The translations under genes were made by a program, and so were the position numbers. DNA of 64,000 bases from Lepidurus packardi (Eukaryota; Arthropoda; Branchiopoda; Notostraca; Triopsidae): positions 22,107 to 86,106 of the forward strand of contig JAKZAN010000128.1 of the NCBI GenBank assembly GCA_023053545.1, in the 5' to 3' direction. Below, piece by piece: positions 46,431 to 59,827 of this stretch. The first letter of the stretch is position 1. Every line of letters begins with the position of its first letter. Under the pieces are notes generated by a model. That model searched no databases. It was given only the letters and a program-made list of their open reading frames with translations, and was not told the origin of the DNA.

Positions 46431-49346
46431 TCAGCCTTCTTCCTCATCAGGGTCTTCTTCTGCGTTGTCGTCGTTGCTGTCCATGTCCTAGAACCCGAGA
46501 ATCTTGTGGCACAGAGTCTCGGCGTCGATTTCCTCAGGCAGTTCGTTTCCTTCGCCCAACAGGATCTTTTCACACTCCTTGATTTCTTCCATCGACATCT
46601 TTTCTCCTTCTGTGGTCAGCATCTTCACAAGTTCTTCCCTCGTCAGCACTCCTTTTTTGGCAGCGTTGTTGCTACTCTCGGTTATCACATTCATGGCGTT
46701 AGCGATATGGCTCTTTCCGATTCCATATACCGGTCTGTGGTTTACAAACAGCTTTAGGAACATGTTCAGATCCAGTTCGTTAACGGTCTCTTTATAGCTG
46801 TCCATATACGAAGAGAACTTAATCTAATTCTGCATGTTCTAGATCTCCTTCTGAGTGGGATAGTAACCCATCGATCGCATCATATTGGCGATGGCTTCCA
46901 GGGGTACCTTACCATCCAATTTCCTTGCCTTCGTGGTGTGCTCATCCTTCGATCTAATCTGGGAGTAGTAGAAGAAATCCTTGAGGTCCGACATAGTTTG
47001 GCCAGTTGGGCCGCCTTCGAGCAGTTCAGGGAAAGGATCGTCGGTTGGAGCCACTACATATTTTAGAAAATATTAATTGGAATAAAAATGTTACCATAGA
47101 AATTCTATTCGAGAGCGGCGAAATCGACTTCCCAGATGTTAACGCAGAAGTCGTCAGCTCCACTTGTGAAGAATAGCTTGCCATCCACAGTGCTGTTGAT
47201 TCCTGTGATTTTGTTAGAGTGAGCGATGAGACCAATGGTGTTGTTGGGGTTTCCGTCAAGAGGGAGTTTGATGATGCCAACCACCTTTTCCTTGGTGGCA
47301 TACGCCAGGTACTTATCTTGGTAATCATTCCTTTCATCAACTGAGTTGAGAACAAGGAGTTTGTTGATCTAACCTCCGTAAGTAGGACCTAAGCAGGTCT
47401 TTTTGCAAACTTTGAGATTATCCTTCATCATACTCCAAAGCTTCATCTTGTATTGCTCGTTGACTGTTAGCAAGACATTCTCTTTATAGAGGTTAATAGG
47501 ATACCAAATGCAAGCCGTAGGGAAGCACTACTGTTCAATTGGGAAGACAGACTTGAGCTTGAGTTTCTTGTATTTGTCTTCAGAACTCTCCTACTTCTTG
47601 GTGAGTACTTCGTATTCAGCCATCCTCATGTCTTCCGAAATACTAAAGAGCCGCAACTTGATATCAGACCTCTCGTCCATTGACTCTCCGAAAGCGATGC
47701 TTCTGATGGGGGCATAGTGTACTCGAGCCTTGCCTCCAAACATCCAGGTATCACCTAAAACAAAGAGTGTTACTCCAAAGTCTTCATCCATCGTTGCCAG
47801 ATGTTTGGAGTCAGGGGCGAAAACCTGCATTGTGATTGCAGGCTTGCCTTTTTCAATTTCTGCAACTAAGAGAGGCGAATTCCAGGGATCCTTTTCTTTC
47901 TCGACTTCATACATATAGATATTTCCGACCTTGGTAGCAACGGCAAGGAATTTGGAGTTGGGCGAATAGTTCAGACAGGTGGGCACTTCATCAGGTTTGA
48001 ATTCCTTGAGAACATGGATAATCGAGTTCTTCTCCTGGAAATTCCATTCGTAAACAACACTGTTTTCGCAGGAAATAGCGATAGTGTTTGAGTGGGGACG
48101 CACTGCTGTAGCCACGATTGGTGCTACGATGGACTCCATGAGTACTTCTCCCTGCTTTTCAGCCTTGTCGATCTTTTCGAAAAGTTCTGCTCTCAACAGA
48201 GTGATTCTCGCTTTATCGTCCACAACTATGAAGTCAGGACATTCGAAGGGTTCTCCAGCATCTGCATCCTTGTCCCTGGCCAAGCTATCATCATCTTGGG
48301 CTGTTTTGGTGGTCTCGCTCGAGAAAGAGATTGTGTGGATGCTTCCGATATCGATGTCCTCGAACCAAGCTTCGATTCTGTACTGATTGTCATAGAACCT
48401 TACACAGCCATTGCTAGATCCTACTACCAAAAACCTTCCTTCAATTTTTAGCACGTTGATGGAAGGCTGAACAACGTTCTTCTTCATGGAGTCTATCTTA
48501 TTATTGTTGCTCATCAAGTTAACCTGCTTGATCGGACGTCGCTCCTCAGGCTGGGAGTAGTCTTCCATGATAAGCGAGATATCCCACACGATGATCATAC
48601 CGTCCTTGGTCCCTGTGACTGCTTGTGTGGAGTTAGGAATGAAGACTGTTTGCGTGAATATCCTTTTAGGAGGCATGTTAGGGGAATAGAACTCGAAACC
48701 CTTCTCGCTGCTGTCCCAGCTCCAGAAAATGAGTCTGGTTTACCCAGTCGTCACGAACTCATTCTGATTCTCATTGAACTTGATGAAGCGCTGAATGCAG
48801 TCGATACGGGGGTCCAACTGGGTGGTAATATAGGAAGGATCTTCGTCTTCCCAGCGCCAAAGGGTAATCAACTGATCTTTAGCTTGTTCTGCTTTGCTGA
48901 TGGTAACTATGAGGTCGCCGTTCACACTGACATCCATTGCCATGACTCCTCCAGGGTGGGGGTCGAAGATTGTTTTCTTGGGTACGCCAGTCGCCACGTC
49001 CCAGATGACAAGCATGGAGTCTTCCCCACTGTCTGCAGTGATGAGTATTTATCTGTTTCGATTGTAGGCGGTGCAGGTGATTTGGTTGCACTGAGGGATG
49101 ATCAGGGAGAGATATGCATAAATGATAAGGGGTGGGAGTTACGTGTCCTTGGAGGAGACGCTGGGTGTTATTTTCGTAGTCGTAGACGACTCCAGTGTTG
49201 CCGACAGCATAGAAGAGTTATTTTCGGGAGTGATTGGTGAGGTTGTGGACCCCGTCATAGATTTTGTAGTTGAGGCCAAGTGCCCACTTGAGTTTGAGGG
49301 AGGAGACTGTGTTGAGTTCTTCGTCAGCAGGAGCGTCGCGTTCCAT
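46431..49346 (-). CDS. CFAP251: Cilia- and flagella-associated protein 251 (WDR66-like), 940 aa
   Basis: Subunit of the calmodulin- and spoke-associated complex at the base of radial spoke 3, needed for ciliary beating. Exons complement 49346..49143, 49090..47095 and 47053..46431; introns of 52 and 41 bases. WD40 repeats fill residues 10-730: QGHCNQITCT, TADSGEDSMLVIWDVATG, FVTTGETRLIFWSWD, VTGTKDGMIIVWD, FFTSGADDFCVNIWE. Conserved CFAP251 wording ('LQGHCN.I.C', 'TADSG.DS...WD') is visible. The last 200 residues, spliced in frame from the WD part, form the EF-hand-like C-terminal domain (LKDFFYYSQIRSK, MFLKLFVNHRPVYGIGKSHI) seen in CFAP251 and end in an acidic tail (DDNAEEDPDEEEG). Confidence 0.9.
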
Positions 49347-49640
49347 GGTTAAAAAATCGTAGATCTTTTGGTAATTGTTTGAAAAAGTTCTGAAACTTAT
49401 TTGTTCTCTCCTTGTGATCAATGTTATTATTTTTAAATACTGTATAGAATCATGTGGAGGGGAGAGTAATTCTTTGTGGATCATGCTATTGCTAACTTAG
49501 ATAGTTGGGAAGATATCCAACATTATTTCCATAACCATAAGTGATTTATCCTGCTCCTTATTTTGTAATTCTCCTTCTCCATGGTTCTCCATGTTCTGAG
49601 TCTGTCTGTCGTTATCCCTTAGTCGTTCCCTTTACGATTT

Positions 49641-50603
49641 TCACCTCCAACTGTTGAAGCTGTGGGGGTATCTGACGGCCTGCACCAGCAACTAGTACTT
49701 CTCGCACACCAAAGTGTACTTGGCCTTCACGAGCATGTCTCTATCTTTAAGGATCTCAGCTATTACTTTGTTTCCTGCGATGCACTCCCCCTAGATAAAC
49801 CTACGGACTTCATCGTCTGCGATCAGCCTTTTGAAATCCTTGACAGTTATTTTCCTCCTGCTTCGGTGCTTGTTAATATTACTTTTCTCCTCTTCTGCTG
49901 ATAGCAATGTCATCTGGCTTTCTGGTTATTACTGAGATGAAGTATTATGCATGAGTACGAACTAGAGACGGCTAGAAATATTCGTGTTTTTCGGTGCACA
50001 CACCTTTATCTTGTTGTAGAACAGCTCGCTGATATGACGGGTATATCGAATCTCGAAGTACCTCTGGCAGGCAGGTTCAGCCTTCAAGTCATTGAAGATT
50101 TTCTCCATCTCAGCCTTGATATCGGCATACTAGAGTTTTGCAGCCTTGTTGGCCAGCTAGATAAATGGTTGCAGGATCAAGTAGCGGTAAGGATCTACGA
50201 AAGACACGAACCAAGTAGGGTTTTCCATGCCTTGAAGGAACTGAGGATAGCACTCCTTCATGGCTTACTTTTCAGAGTCCGAAAACAAGGGGTGGTCCGT
50301 GATCATCGTAAGTAGGGTGTCGGGATACGAAAACAGAGTACTTTCTATTAATTTGACGAGCCAAACCTGTTCTTGGAAAATCTTGGCAAGATCCTCGATG
50401 GTTTCTGCAGCAGACAGGCGGTACTTTACTTTATTGACAGTCGTGATGTTCACATAGCAGAAGTCGATGTCTAAGGAGCTCTCGTTGATAAAGTCGAAGA
50501 GAAGCCTGGAGTAGTTCCTGACGAGGTGTTTCTTGGTGGCTTTGAGGGGTGTACCATCCTTGGAAGCAGGAGTAGGTATTATAGTGCATGACTCGGTTAT
50601 CAT
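49641..50603 (-). CDS. Unknown helical protein, 290 aa
   Basis: Exons complement 50603..50004 and 49913..49641, intron 49914..50003 (90 bases, GTGTGT...GCCAG), phase 0. Sequence is alpha-helical throughout: KHLVRNYSRLLFDFINESS, TVNKVKYRLSAAETIEDLAK, LEYADIKAEMEKIFNDLKA, YTRHISELFYNKIK, EILKDRDMLVKAKYTLVCEK. No family recognised. The weak GTGTGT donor makes the second exon slightly uncertain, but the frame and helical pattern continue through it. Confidence 0.6.
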
Positions 50604-50844
50604 TTATGCTGCTCGGGTGTAGTATAGGAGCAGTATACTAACTAATAAACTATATGATTATGGTGCAAAGAGAGAATAGGCTCTACTCCAAGAACTTTGG
50701 ATTTACTTGATACAGTTTGCTAGAGCAGTACATCAAAAACCGAGGGCATCTAATTGTTGATTCTCTTAGTTTGTGATTTTTACCAAGTTCATTAAAATAA
50801 TACACCTGGTAAACTCTAATCTATTATCCGAATCCTCCTCTGAC

Positions 50845-53602
50845 ATGTTGCAGTTCCTTCAACAAATCGTCGACTCCCCCGACCTCCTGAAACAGGGCGA
50901 CCAGCTCCTCCTCGCCAAGCTCACCCACCCTCCTCACCGATAATAACTCCTCCACATTATTGCCGCTAAGAACTTTAAATACGCTCCTGTGCTCCTCCAA
51001 AATGTGTACAAGACCCTATGGGCACACCCATAAGAGTCCGCCGTCCTCACCTAGCAATAAAAACAGATCACTCGGGACCTCCTCATCGACACCCTCCTCA
51101 GCAGTGCAGACAACGTCTCGTACATGTAATCAATAGTGGTTCTGATGAGCAAACTGCATTCTCTGCCGGATGAAGGGTATGCAAAATGGAACTACAAAAA
51201 GCTCCTGGAGTTCTCCCAGCAAGGCAACTTCGAATACGTCCTGGAAATCCTACTGCTGCTGTATCGAGAGAGCGACTCCAGCATAAGAACCCTCACTGTG
51301 AACATAATGCCCTACCTGCTTAGCAAATTTGAGCACATCATGGCCGAAAAGAGCTATCCGCCGCATTCAAACATTATCTAAAAAATCCTGATCCTGAACT
51401 TCGGTCTCATCAAGTCATTCAGTGTGTTTGAGGGTTCTGATGATTAAATCGTGGAGGCATGTTTTGCGTCCACCGCCTAAGCTTGGTTCAATCGATACAT
51501 GATAGTCCTGACTGAGGGCAACCAGGCCCAGCAAAAGCTATGCCTCAAAATTCTGACTATCCTCTATGGCGACTTACCTGAGTTCACGAAACTTACACTC
51601 CCCCGCATGCTGCCTGTCATTTGGATGTACTTCAACAAACTGGTGCCAGTCTATATGGTCGATAACGTGTACAACAACAGCCAGCATTCCTCCAAAATGA
51701 ACAACAAACTATAGTAAAAGTATCTAAATGAAGTGGAGTTTGAGCCCAATACTAGTTCTGAAGGACTGGTTTTCCAAGCTCTGGAGCTGATTGAATGTCT
51801 TTTCACGAGATCGGAGTTCCGCACCCTGAACCTCTTCGCATATTACCCGTTGCTGAGTGTATATTACAACCTGTTGGAAGCGCAAAGACTGCAATAAAAA
51901 GAATGGTGCTAAGACCCTAACAAATTCCTGGCTGATGTTGAGGATGAAAATGCCCATTCAATACGGAATAGAATCCTATCTCAGCTTCAGATACTGATAT
52001 AGAATGAGCTAAATGAGTCCGACAATGGATCGATAGTTGAGATTCTAGAAATTCTGATTGTAGGAGCTTTTGAAGAGGTCGACCAGCAGACTCTCAAAGC
52101 AAAATTCTAGGCTTGCATGCTTGAGAAAGGAGTCCATAAGTCCATCAGCGACAGTAAAAAGGTATTTGGCCTACAGTTGGACCAACTCGCTACAATTTAC
52201 AATTCCGCTTTCCACACAATAAGTGAACAGCACTGGAAACGCAAGGAAGTAGCCTTGCTCCTACTTTTCAACTTCAGCGAAGAACTAGTCTCTTCTCTCG
52301 CCAAAAGAGCCCCTGTTTTCCCCATTATTGAAGCCCAACTTAAAGAATACAGTGCACATCCTGTCCTTGCCATGCAGGCACTTCACACTTCATCACGCTG
52401 CCTGGAAATGTTGAAAGAAGAGGAACTGCAGACTCTGTTTATCTATCTGAGACAGGCCTTGGGTGGGGTTCTGGGTATAAAATTGGTATCTGTGAAACTA
52501 TTTGGAGTGCTTTGCAGACATCTCAGAGTGAAGGGAGCCACAAGCATGATTCTTAATGAGGAAATTATTACGGAAATCGTGCAGCTCGTCCAAAATTTCG
52601 ACAAGTAGACTGCCCATGTGTTCCTAGAGAGCTGCCTCGAAATAGCTCGTCTCAACAAAGAAACCTGTCTAAATATGAGCCTCAAAATTTAATCGGTTGC
52701 ACCAAAACTTATCGAAGAGCTTTACCAAGACGGGCTCCACTTCAGCGTGCTTGTGGATCTATTTAGTTTTTGCTACACGGTTGGACTGCAGAACTGGGTC
52801 ATCACGACCATCGAGACCAAATATGCTGACAAAAGAGTAAGTGAGTTGTGTGCTTTGTGTTTCAAACTCCTCTAAGCGTACTTCGTAGCAGGACTGGATG
52901 CGAAACAGTTCCCTCCAGGCAGACTGCTCTCCATGATCAAAAAGATTGTGACTAACTAGGAAGCCGAAGCAGTAGTGAAGGAGTACTTGAAGGTCTATGA
53001 TATCGATTCCGAGCTGTTGTAGTTGGTTTCGAAGAATATGAGGAAGAGCTGGGTGGTGCCTCTTCAAAAACGAGGTCATTCCACTGCCCTTAACATGTCG
53101 TAGATCCTCCTGAAAACTGTAAACAAATGTTTGGAAGTATCCTCTCAGTACTAGTTGGAAAATGAACTCGCTCTATTGCTATATTTCTTCTACCATGACG
53201 CCAAAGAAGTCATCGGTATCCTCAAGTATCATCAGCTCTACCGCCCCCTCATGGAGAAATGGTTGAGATACCAGTACGTGTTCATCGGCACCTGTCTCCG
53301 CAAGTGCACCTGCTACGTCCTCAATCAGGTTCTAGAAGAGGATCTGGTGCAGACCTACCTCAAGTACGTGAAGGACAAGAAGTAATCATTGCTGGGCGAA
53401 GACGGACAATGGGACCCTGAATGGGAGGATGAGGCAGAGGTCGACTTAGCAGTAAGCTTAATATGTTATATCATAATTGTGACGGGTGTGTGTGTTGTAG
53501 GATTTAATGGATGCGAGGATGGTGAACCAGTGCGTGTAGAAGTAGCTGCAAGAGTACATGCCGAGCGTATGCAGCCAGCCGATCGTGTTACCGCCAGTAT
53601 GA
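50845..53602 (+). CDS. Importin-beta family nuclear transport receptor (importin-9-like), 902 aa
   Basis: HEAT-repeat karyopherin; importin-9 carries histones, actin and ribosomal proteins into the nucleus. Exons 50845..53451 and 53501..53602, intron 53452..53500 (49 bases). The N-terminus has the importin-beta start (DQLLLAKLTHPPHREELLHI) and EKQITRDLLIDTLLSS. A mid-protein EKEWCEDPNKFLADVEDE corresponds to the 'W..DP..F..DEDDD' block of importin-9, with Glu from TAA. The end is acidic (GQWDPEWEDEAEVDL), like importin-9. Somewhat shorter than human IPO9 (1041 aa). About 40 TAA/TAG. Assignment to importin-9 rather than another karyopherin rests on these blocks. Confidence 0.75.
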
Positions 53603-53876
53603 AGAAGAGACATATTTTTTAATTGCCAAGGTGTATATATACAAGGTGTGGAGTTATCGACAACTGATTAAAAAAGTGTAGAATGCCTAGATATTTCCAA
53701 GTATTTACCGGAGTCATGGTTTCCCTACTGTTAATTACTGTGGGAGATTAGGAAACACAGACATTCTGGTTTGCAATTCGGGACTCTTAAAAATATTTCA
53801 AATACACTCCACCTTCGTCTTATTTACTCATATAAACTATTTTTGTCTCCACTCCCCAACCAATCTACAGTCAACC

Positions 53877-56367
53877 ATGGAAATCTAACACTCTCATAAA
53901 TTCGACTGCACCCACATCAACAACCCCTCCCACTATGCCAAGTCCGTCCAGGGCAAGTCTGTCTACAAAGACCAGTGTTCCAAGTGCTTCCACGAGCCAG
54001 TAAAAACCCAATCTTACATTTACACCTTGTCCTTTTTGGTCCTTAGAAATCCCATGGAGGAATATACCTATGCCTGCTTTGCTTCAATAGCTTCTGTCCC
54101 CAAACCCACCTGCAATAACACCTACAAAAACACCCTGCACATATCCTTTTCATCGTCATCCAAATGCACGAGTTGCCACCTCCCTAAACTGGCCTCCAGA
54201 TCACCAAGGTAGCCGTAGGCAAGGAAGGCGGAGCCTATTCAGGACCTGAGTATGAGACAAAGTACTCCTTTGCTTGTGCAAAATGTAATCTCTCGACTGC
54301 AATAGATGCTGCTGAGATCAAATCCAATAAACCTCTCGAAGGACTTGTTCAGTCTCTGATCCAGTGTGATTCCGCGTATAAGAAACAGTCGCTTGTCTCT
54401 TGGGAACTAGAAATACAACCTTGTTAACACACACTCACTCTCCAACAAGAACCTACTAACTTTGATCTAACAAAATGCGGAGAATGCGAGTTATCTAGCA
54501 ATCTATGGTTGTGTCTGACTTGCGGACATACGGGTTGTGCAAGGAAGAACTACGATGGGACAGGAGGCAACAGTCACGGTATTGAGCATTATGACAAAAC
54601 CGGACACCCTCTTGTCGTGAAGTCCGGCACTATAACTCCTGAAGGCTCGGCCTCGATCCACTGCTATAAGTGTGACTAGGAAGTCAGCGATAATTTCTTG
54701 GTCGACCACTTGGCAGTCCTTGGAATCAATATTTTGCATCAGAAGAAGACCGAAAAAACAATTCAATAACTGACTTTGGATATGAACTTAGCCCTAAGCC
54801 TGAGTCGACTAGTAGAATAAGGCAAGAAGATCACCCCTGTTTATGGACCAGGATATACAGGCATGGATAATATCGGAAATTCATGCTACTTGAACTCGAG
54901 CATCCAGTTATTGCTGTCTCTTGATGAGTTCAGAGATCAATACTATACTGAAGGAGCCAAACATTTGCAGTCATGCACCAGAATCCCTAACGACTGTTTC
55001 TTCTGTCAGTTTGCTAAAGTAGCTGAGGGGCTGTATTCGGGCAGGTACTCCGAAAAGCGCGAAAGGAAGATCCAGATTAATGAGGAGTGGAGGACTGAGG
55101 AGTACCAGGAGGCTATCCGCCCTTACGACTTCAAGATGCTGATTGCAGCTAAGCACCAGGAGTTTTCTTCGTCACGCCAGCAGGATGCTCTCGAATATAT
55201 CCAATACCTGCTGGACAGGCTCAATAAAGAGGAGAAAACACTCCAACTCAAAAACACCCCTTCTCTGTTTGACTTCAAGACTGCCAACAAACTTATCTGC
55301 ATAGAGTGTGGAAGTTACAAGGTTGTTCCAGGGACTACGAACGAGTTCAAGTTCCCTGTACCTGACCCCACAAAAGAACAGCTCGAAGCTTTTGAGTCTT
55401 CACTCGCAGTAGAACAGAATTAGGAAATTCGAAAGTCCAAGAAGAATGAGGAGCCAGAGTACCCCACTACGTTTTCGACCTGCATTGATATGCATCGTCA
55501 GGGTGACACTGTAGACCTGCACTGCCCCAAGTGCCAGAAGAAAACTGTGTTTAGAAGCATTCACTTGTTAAGCTCTACACCTAAGTACTTGATGGCAGTT
55601 CCCAATAGATTCAGGCTTGTGAACTGGCTGCCTAAGAAACTGAACGCCTTGATCCATATGGACTAACAATGGGATATCAGTCCATTGCTTCTTGAGAACA
55701 ATCATGATGGAATCCAAGAGTTAAAGGAGGGAGGAGAAGAACCCAAAGAGTACACTGAGTAGGCTGTCAACATGATCGCAGATATGGGATTCAGTCGCAA
55801 TGCAGCCATAAGGGCTCTGATTGCTACGAAGAATGACATAGAGGCTGCGTGCGGGTGGATCTACGAGCATATCGACGATGCCAACATCAACGATCCCGTG
55901 GAGTCAAAGAACAAATCCACCGGCAAGAAATAGCCTCCCGCAGATCTTATGGAGCAGGTAAAGTGTATGGGTTTCTCGGACATCCAAGCCAAAGCTGTGC
56001 TTATAAAATATGTAAGACAATATCTTCTTCATACCGTCTTAAAACTCTCTTTTAATACGTATAGAACAACAATGTGGAGCTAGCCATCAACCATCTTTTC
56101 GACACTGGTGGGGAAGTAGGAGATTTGCTTCATCTGCTGGAGGACAAGCCATCCCAGGCTATGTAGGTAGAGACAGGAGTTAAGTACACGAAGTATGAGT
56201 TGTTCGGAGCGATTATCCACTTAGGGAAGTCTGTACACTCAGGCCATTACGTGGTGTACATCAAGAAAGATGGGCAATGGGTATTGTTGAACGATAGCAA
56301 GGTGAGTTTGGCGCCAGAGCCAGTGTTGGAGAAGGGTTACATCTACCTGTATCGGGGTATAGCTTGA
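53877..56367 (+). CDS. USP5: Ubiquitin C-terminal hydrolase USP5/isopeptidase-T-like, 796 aa
   Basis: Disassembles free polyubiquitin chains. Exons 53877..53999, 54047..56011 and 56065..56367; introns of 47 and 53 bases. Domain order is that of USP5: N-terminal variant zinc finger (DQCSKCFHE, YLCLLCFNSFCPQ), ZnF-UBP (CGECELSSNLWLCLTCGHTG, NSHGIEHYDKTGHP), Cys box YGPGYTGMDNIGNSCYLNSS (Cys321), RQQDALEYIQYLLD, UBA1 (MIADMGFSRNAAIRALIAT), UBA2 (LMEQVKCMGFSDIQAKAVL, split by intron 2) and the His box HLGKSVHSGHYVVYIKKDG. TAA/TAG fall where USP5 has Glu/Asp (CYKCDEEV, TIQELTLDMN). All catalytic residues are present. Confidence 0.95.
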
Positions 56368-56602
56368 TTTTTGGCATGTATAGATCGGCCAATAGGTGTA
56401 GAAAAATAAGAAGAATTAACTAATTCTCTGTTTCCACTTGGTAAATAAAGATAGAGTTTTACTCGAATGTCAGCCTTGACAAATGGAGACCAAAAATAAT
56501 GAAAAGACGTAAATTGACAAACAAAATTTATATACTCTTGCATATAAAGTAAAAAATAAATCCACCAAAATAGGGTATCGTCCGGACCACTAAATAGTCA
56601 TC

Positions 56603-57557
56603 ATGAGGAAGTCCTTCTGTCTCCAGAGTGTCAGTTCTTTTAAGGACATCAGTGCCAGCCCCCTCAACAGGTCCACCTCCAAGAATCTATGGACCTTCAG
56701 CAAACAATAACGCTTCCCCAAGCAGAAGCCCAGCTGCGACAATATCTATAATATTTCTGGCCTGTCGCCCAACAGATATGGCGTCGGCATCGGCAAGGGA
56801 AAAAAGAGCGACTTCACTAAGGACCTCACTGTGTCGCCTCCTGCGTCCAAATACGAGCGCCACTCCTTTTTTGATGACAACAAAAAGCATAAAAGAGGTT
56901 ACTCTCTTGGAGAAAGCCGTGAAGTAATTGACCCTATTTGACCTATGAATTGAACAGAAAATGAAACACTTCGGACACATTTAATTACAACCTCTGAAGG
57001 TACCGGGGCCCGGCACCTACGACGGCACCAGGAAAGACACCGTTGGTCTGAAGTTCACCATGCGCCCCAAGACCAAGGTTATTAACAAGCTGCAGTCCAT
57101 CGAAAGCCAAAACGACAATCCTGGACCAGGTCGCTACTAAAATCCCGAAGCCTTATCTCCCAAAGGCAGCTACACGATCTCTAAACATACCGGCACGGGT
57201 GCAACGCTGTTCAACCCACGCCGCTCCACCCGATTCTTTTAGTTCAGTAGTTTACACAATTTATTCCCAAACTTTGACCCTTCCTTAGAAAACCCAACTC
57301 CCGGACCTGGTACTTATGAACTTCCTCCGGCGATCTCAAGGACCAGTCGCTACGTGTTGTCAAAGTTTGAAGGCAGTGGGTCTCGGGTATTCTCGACGGA
57401 CAAGAAACAGTCGAGATTCGAAGAGATCTCTCGGATCTACGCGACAAACCCTGGCCCCGGGAGCTACAGGTCACCTAGCGAGTTCGGACAGTACGACGGA
57501 GAAGTGTATCGAAGGGAGCCTGGCCAAGCCACAGGAAGACGAAAAGCAGTATTATGA
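56603..57557 (+). CDS. Sperm-tail PG-rich repeat (STPGR) protein, 306 aa
   Basis: STPGR proteins are microtubule-associated, many inside or on axonemal doublets. Exons 56603..56923 and 56958..57557, intron 56924..56957 (34 bases). Four PG motifs: VPGPGTYDG, NPGPGRYENPEALSPKG, TPGPGTYELPP, NPGPGSYRSPSEFGQYDG, each followed by the usual 'Y.(L/I)S.....G...F' segment (SYTISKHTGTG; YVLSKFEGSG). The first 107 residues have degenerate repeats (NISGLSPNRYGVGIGKGKK; HKRGYSLGESRE). One TAA in exon 1 and one TAG after the second repeat. Confidence 0.85.
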
Positions 57558-58328
57558 GTTTTTAGGAAAATGAAGGAGGTTGGTTTGAAGGAATAATGTT
57601 GGCTATTTTATATTCAAAGATAATATTGAGGGGAATTTGATGATTATTCTGAGAGCAATGTATTGTTGCAGGAGGATGGGAGAGAAGCAATAAGATTTAA
57701 GGAAAGGGGTGGGTTAGGCTGGGAGCTGAGATCCGTAGTCAAGTTGTATACTTCTCCCTTGGCATCGTGCATCCATCCCATGAGAATGTTGACGTCGAAT
57801 AATCCGTGCCAGACCCCCACCCATGATTATCCCTCTATTTCTCCTTTTATCTGAATATTTATTAATGTAGTTAGTTGTTGTTGATATCTAACTACCCAAA
57901 TACCCCAACCCTCGATTTGAAATATTGATTTTATAGGACTCTACTTTATAATCATTAATAAAGATTCTAGATTATTCAAACCAAAAAACACTAAACAGGA
58001 TCTGAGGTTGGTGAACAACACATTCTTTGTTGTTCATCCCCCTCCTCGGATACTCATATGGGCAATCAACTGATGATACTATGATAGGGACATCTGACCA
58101 CGATGATACTCTATTAGCTAGTTCTGACACCATTACCCCATATCAATCATATTACATTCGATATCCTTCGGCCTCTCTCCCTCGGTCTCCCGGTTTGTCC
58201 ATTACGCTTATGCTCCAAGCGACCCAGAAGTTCATTCTCATGGTTATTTGTATAGGAGGTCAGGAGTGTCTATTTTGGGTTAGCGAACTGATCATGGGAG
58301 GGATTGCATCATGAGTTGATTTTTATGA
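57558..58328. other. Gene-poor intergenic region
   Basis: About 770 bases of AT-rich sequence with no frame of convincing protein composition. Part of a 3.5-kb stretch (57.6-61.1 kb) that is much emptier than the rest of the window. Confidence 0.5.
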
Positions 58329-58826
58329 ATGAATACCCTGATGTCTAGTGATGTAGTTGTGAGCTTCCATGCTCTGGTCGCCGACACTAAGGAAACAAAA
58401 CAATGCGAGATGGGTTCAGATAAGGAAGTGTTGGCGAGCATGAGAATGAGAAAACACAATAAAGAAACAATTAGAAAAAGAGAGAAGCGATGGATAAGAC
58501 AAACCCTGTCAGGCCCCAGAAACTAAAATGTGAGTGTTGTTGTAGCCTATGTGGAAGTAGCGAGATGGTATGGTGTATTATTGTGGGGTGGTATAATGGT
58601 AGAGTGTGAGAAATGGAGAATGCATATGTAATTAATGAGTGGGAGAGTGTAGAACTTGGGAGAAAAAAAGATACATATGACCAAAGGCCAGACAAGCGAG
58701 AAAGTGAAGGGGGAGATGGGTGATCGAATAATCTATGTGCACAACAAAAAACAACAAAATCAGGACAATGGATGGGAGTTGTTCCTAGAAAAATAATTAT
58801 TTCTGAGACATGTCGTATCTTTTTGA
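58329..58826 (+). CDS. Doubtful ORF, 165 aa
   Basis: Open from ATG 58329 (MNTLMSSDVVVSFHALVADT) to TGA 58824-58826 with TAA/TAG as Glu. The first 50 residues (SMRMRKHNKETIRKREKRW) could be real; the rest is Met/Val/Trp-rich and poorly ordered. In a one-stop code, chance frames of this length are common, so I give it low weight. Confidence 0.2.
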
Positions 58827-59605
58827 ATCCGGAGAAAATTTATAAAGGACCTTCGTAGCTTCCCAAATACATACCCTACATTTAAATTTTGGTTCGCTCT
58901 CCACCCCGCTATTCGCCCAGTTTCCATCGTGGTCCTTCCACCCCATCTCTCACCCGGTCCTCATGGTACCCCCATGACCCAACCTAGGACGCGTGCTCCC
59001 GCCAGGCTTTCCAGTTCGATACCCAGTTATAGCCTTCCAGCGATGTCTACCTCCCTTTCTAAATTCTAATGTGATTTTCCAAACCACCAAAGTAATAATA
59101 ACTTCTGAGGGAGGGCATGATATATATAGTATATATTCTCTTCTGGAGCCATCCATGCCCTGCATCGCAAATAGTGGACCAAGCAGAGGACTTCCCCTGA
59201 AAGTGGGATTTATTCATTCAATAATAACTTCTGAAAAATAGGTGATCCAATTGGCATTACCAGAATCTTCCTTTTTTGTAACGGCAGGGAGTTAGAGCCC
59301 CCGAGCTCGTATAGCAACTCGATATTGGAGAGACTAGAGTGGACGATATGGAGGAGTGGCGAAGAGTGCAGTTATCGTATTCAGCGGAGGACCGAGACTA
59401 TCGTTAGTGAATTGGAGGGTATTTGAATTTAGTGTAGAATATAAAAGCTGAGCGAGGGGCAGATACAGCGATAATGGGTGTTTTTTATTGGACCTGTCGG
59501 GGATGCCTTTTTTAAATATTACTGCCAACGCCACTCCCATAATTAGTAAAATTCGGATTTTCCCACTCCTCCAATAGCCCTCAAATAAAAGAAACACACA
59601 CTCCT

Positions 59606-59827
59606 ATGGCATCTAGTCGTCCTCCCACCCTCCCCGTCTTCCCCCAATGCCAGATCCTCGATTTCTCCAGCCAAAACCCCTCGCCCTATCCTTATCGAAG
59701 GAGTTTAGCCCTCCGCATTCTGGCTCTCTAGGAATCTCGTGCTTAGAATACCCCCGAAAAAGTGAAGTTTTCGGACTAGAATCTGTGCGCACTGATGCAT
59801 ACGCTACGGAGCCTGGAGCCGAAATGA
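59606..59827 (+). CDS. Small unknown protein, 73 aa
   Basis: ATG 59606 follows an A/C-rich leader like those of other genes here. The frame ends at TGA 59825-59827. Reads MASSRPPTLPVFPQCQILDF, then PYPYRRSLALRIL and EKVKFSDENLCALMHTLRSL. The Pro-rich start and helical end with two TAG at Glu-like places look coding, but the minus strand is also open over the same region. Family unknown. Confidence 0.4.
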
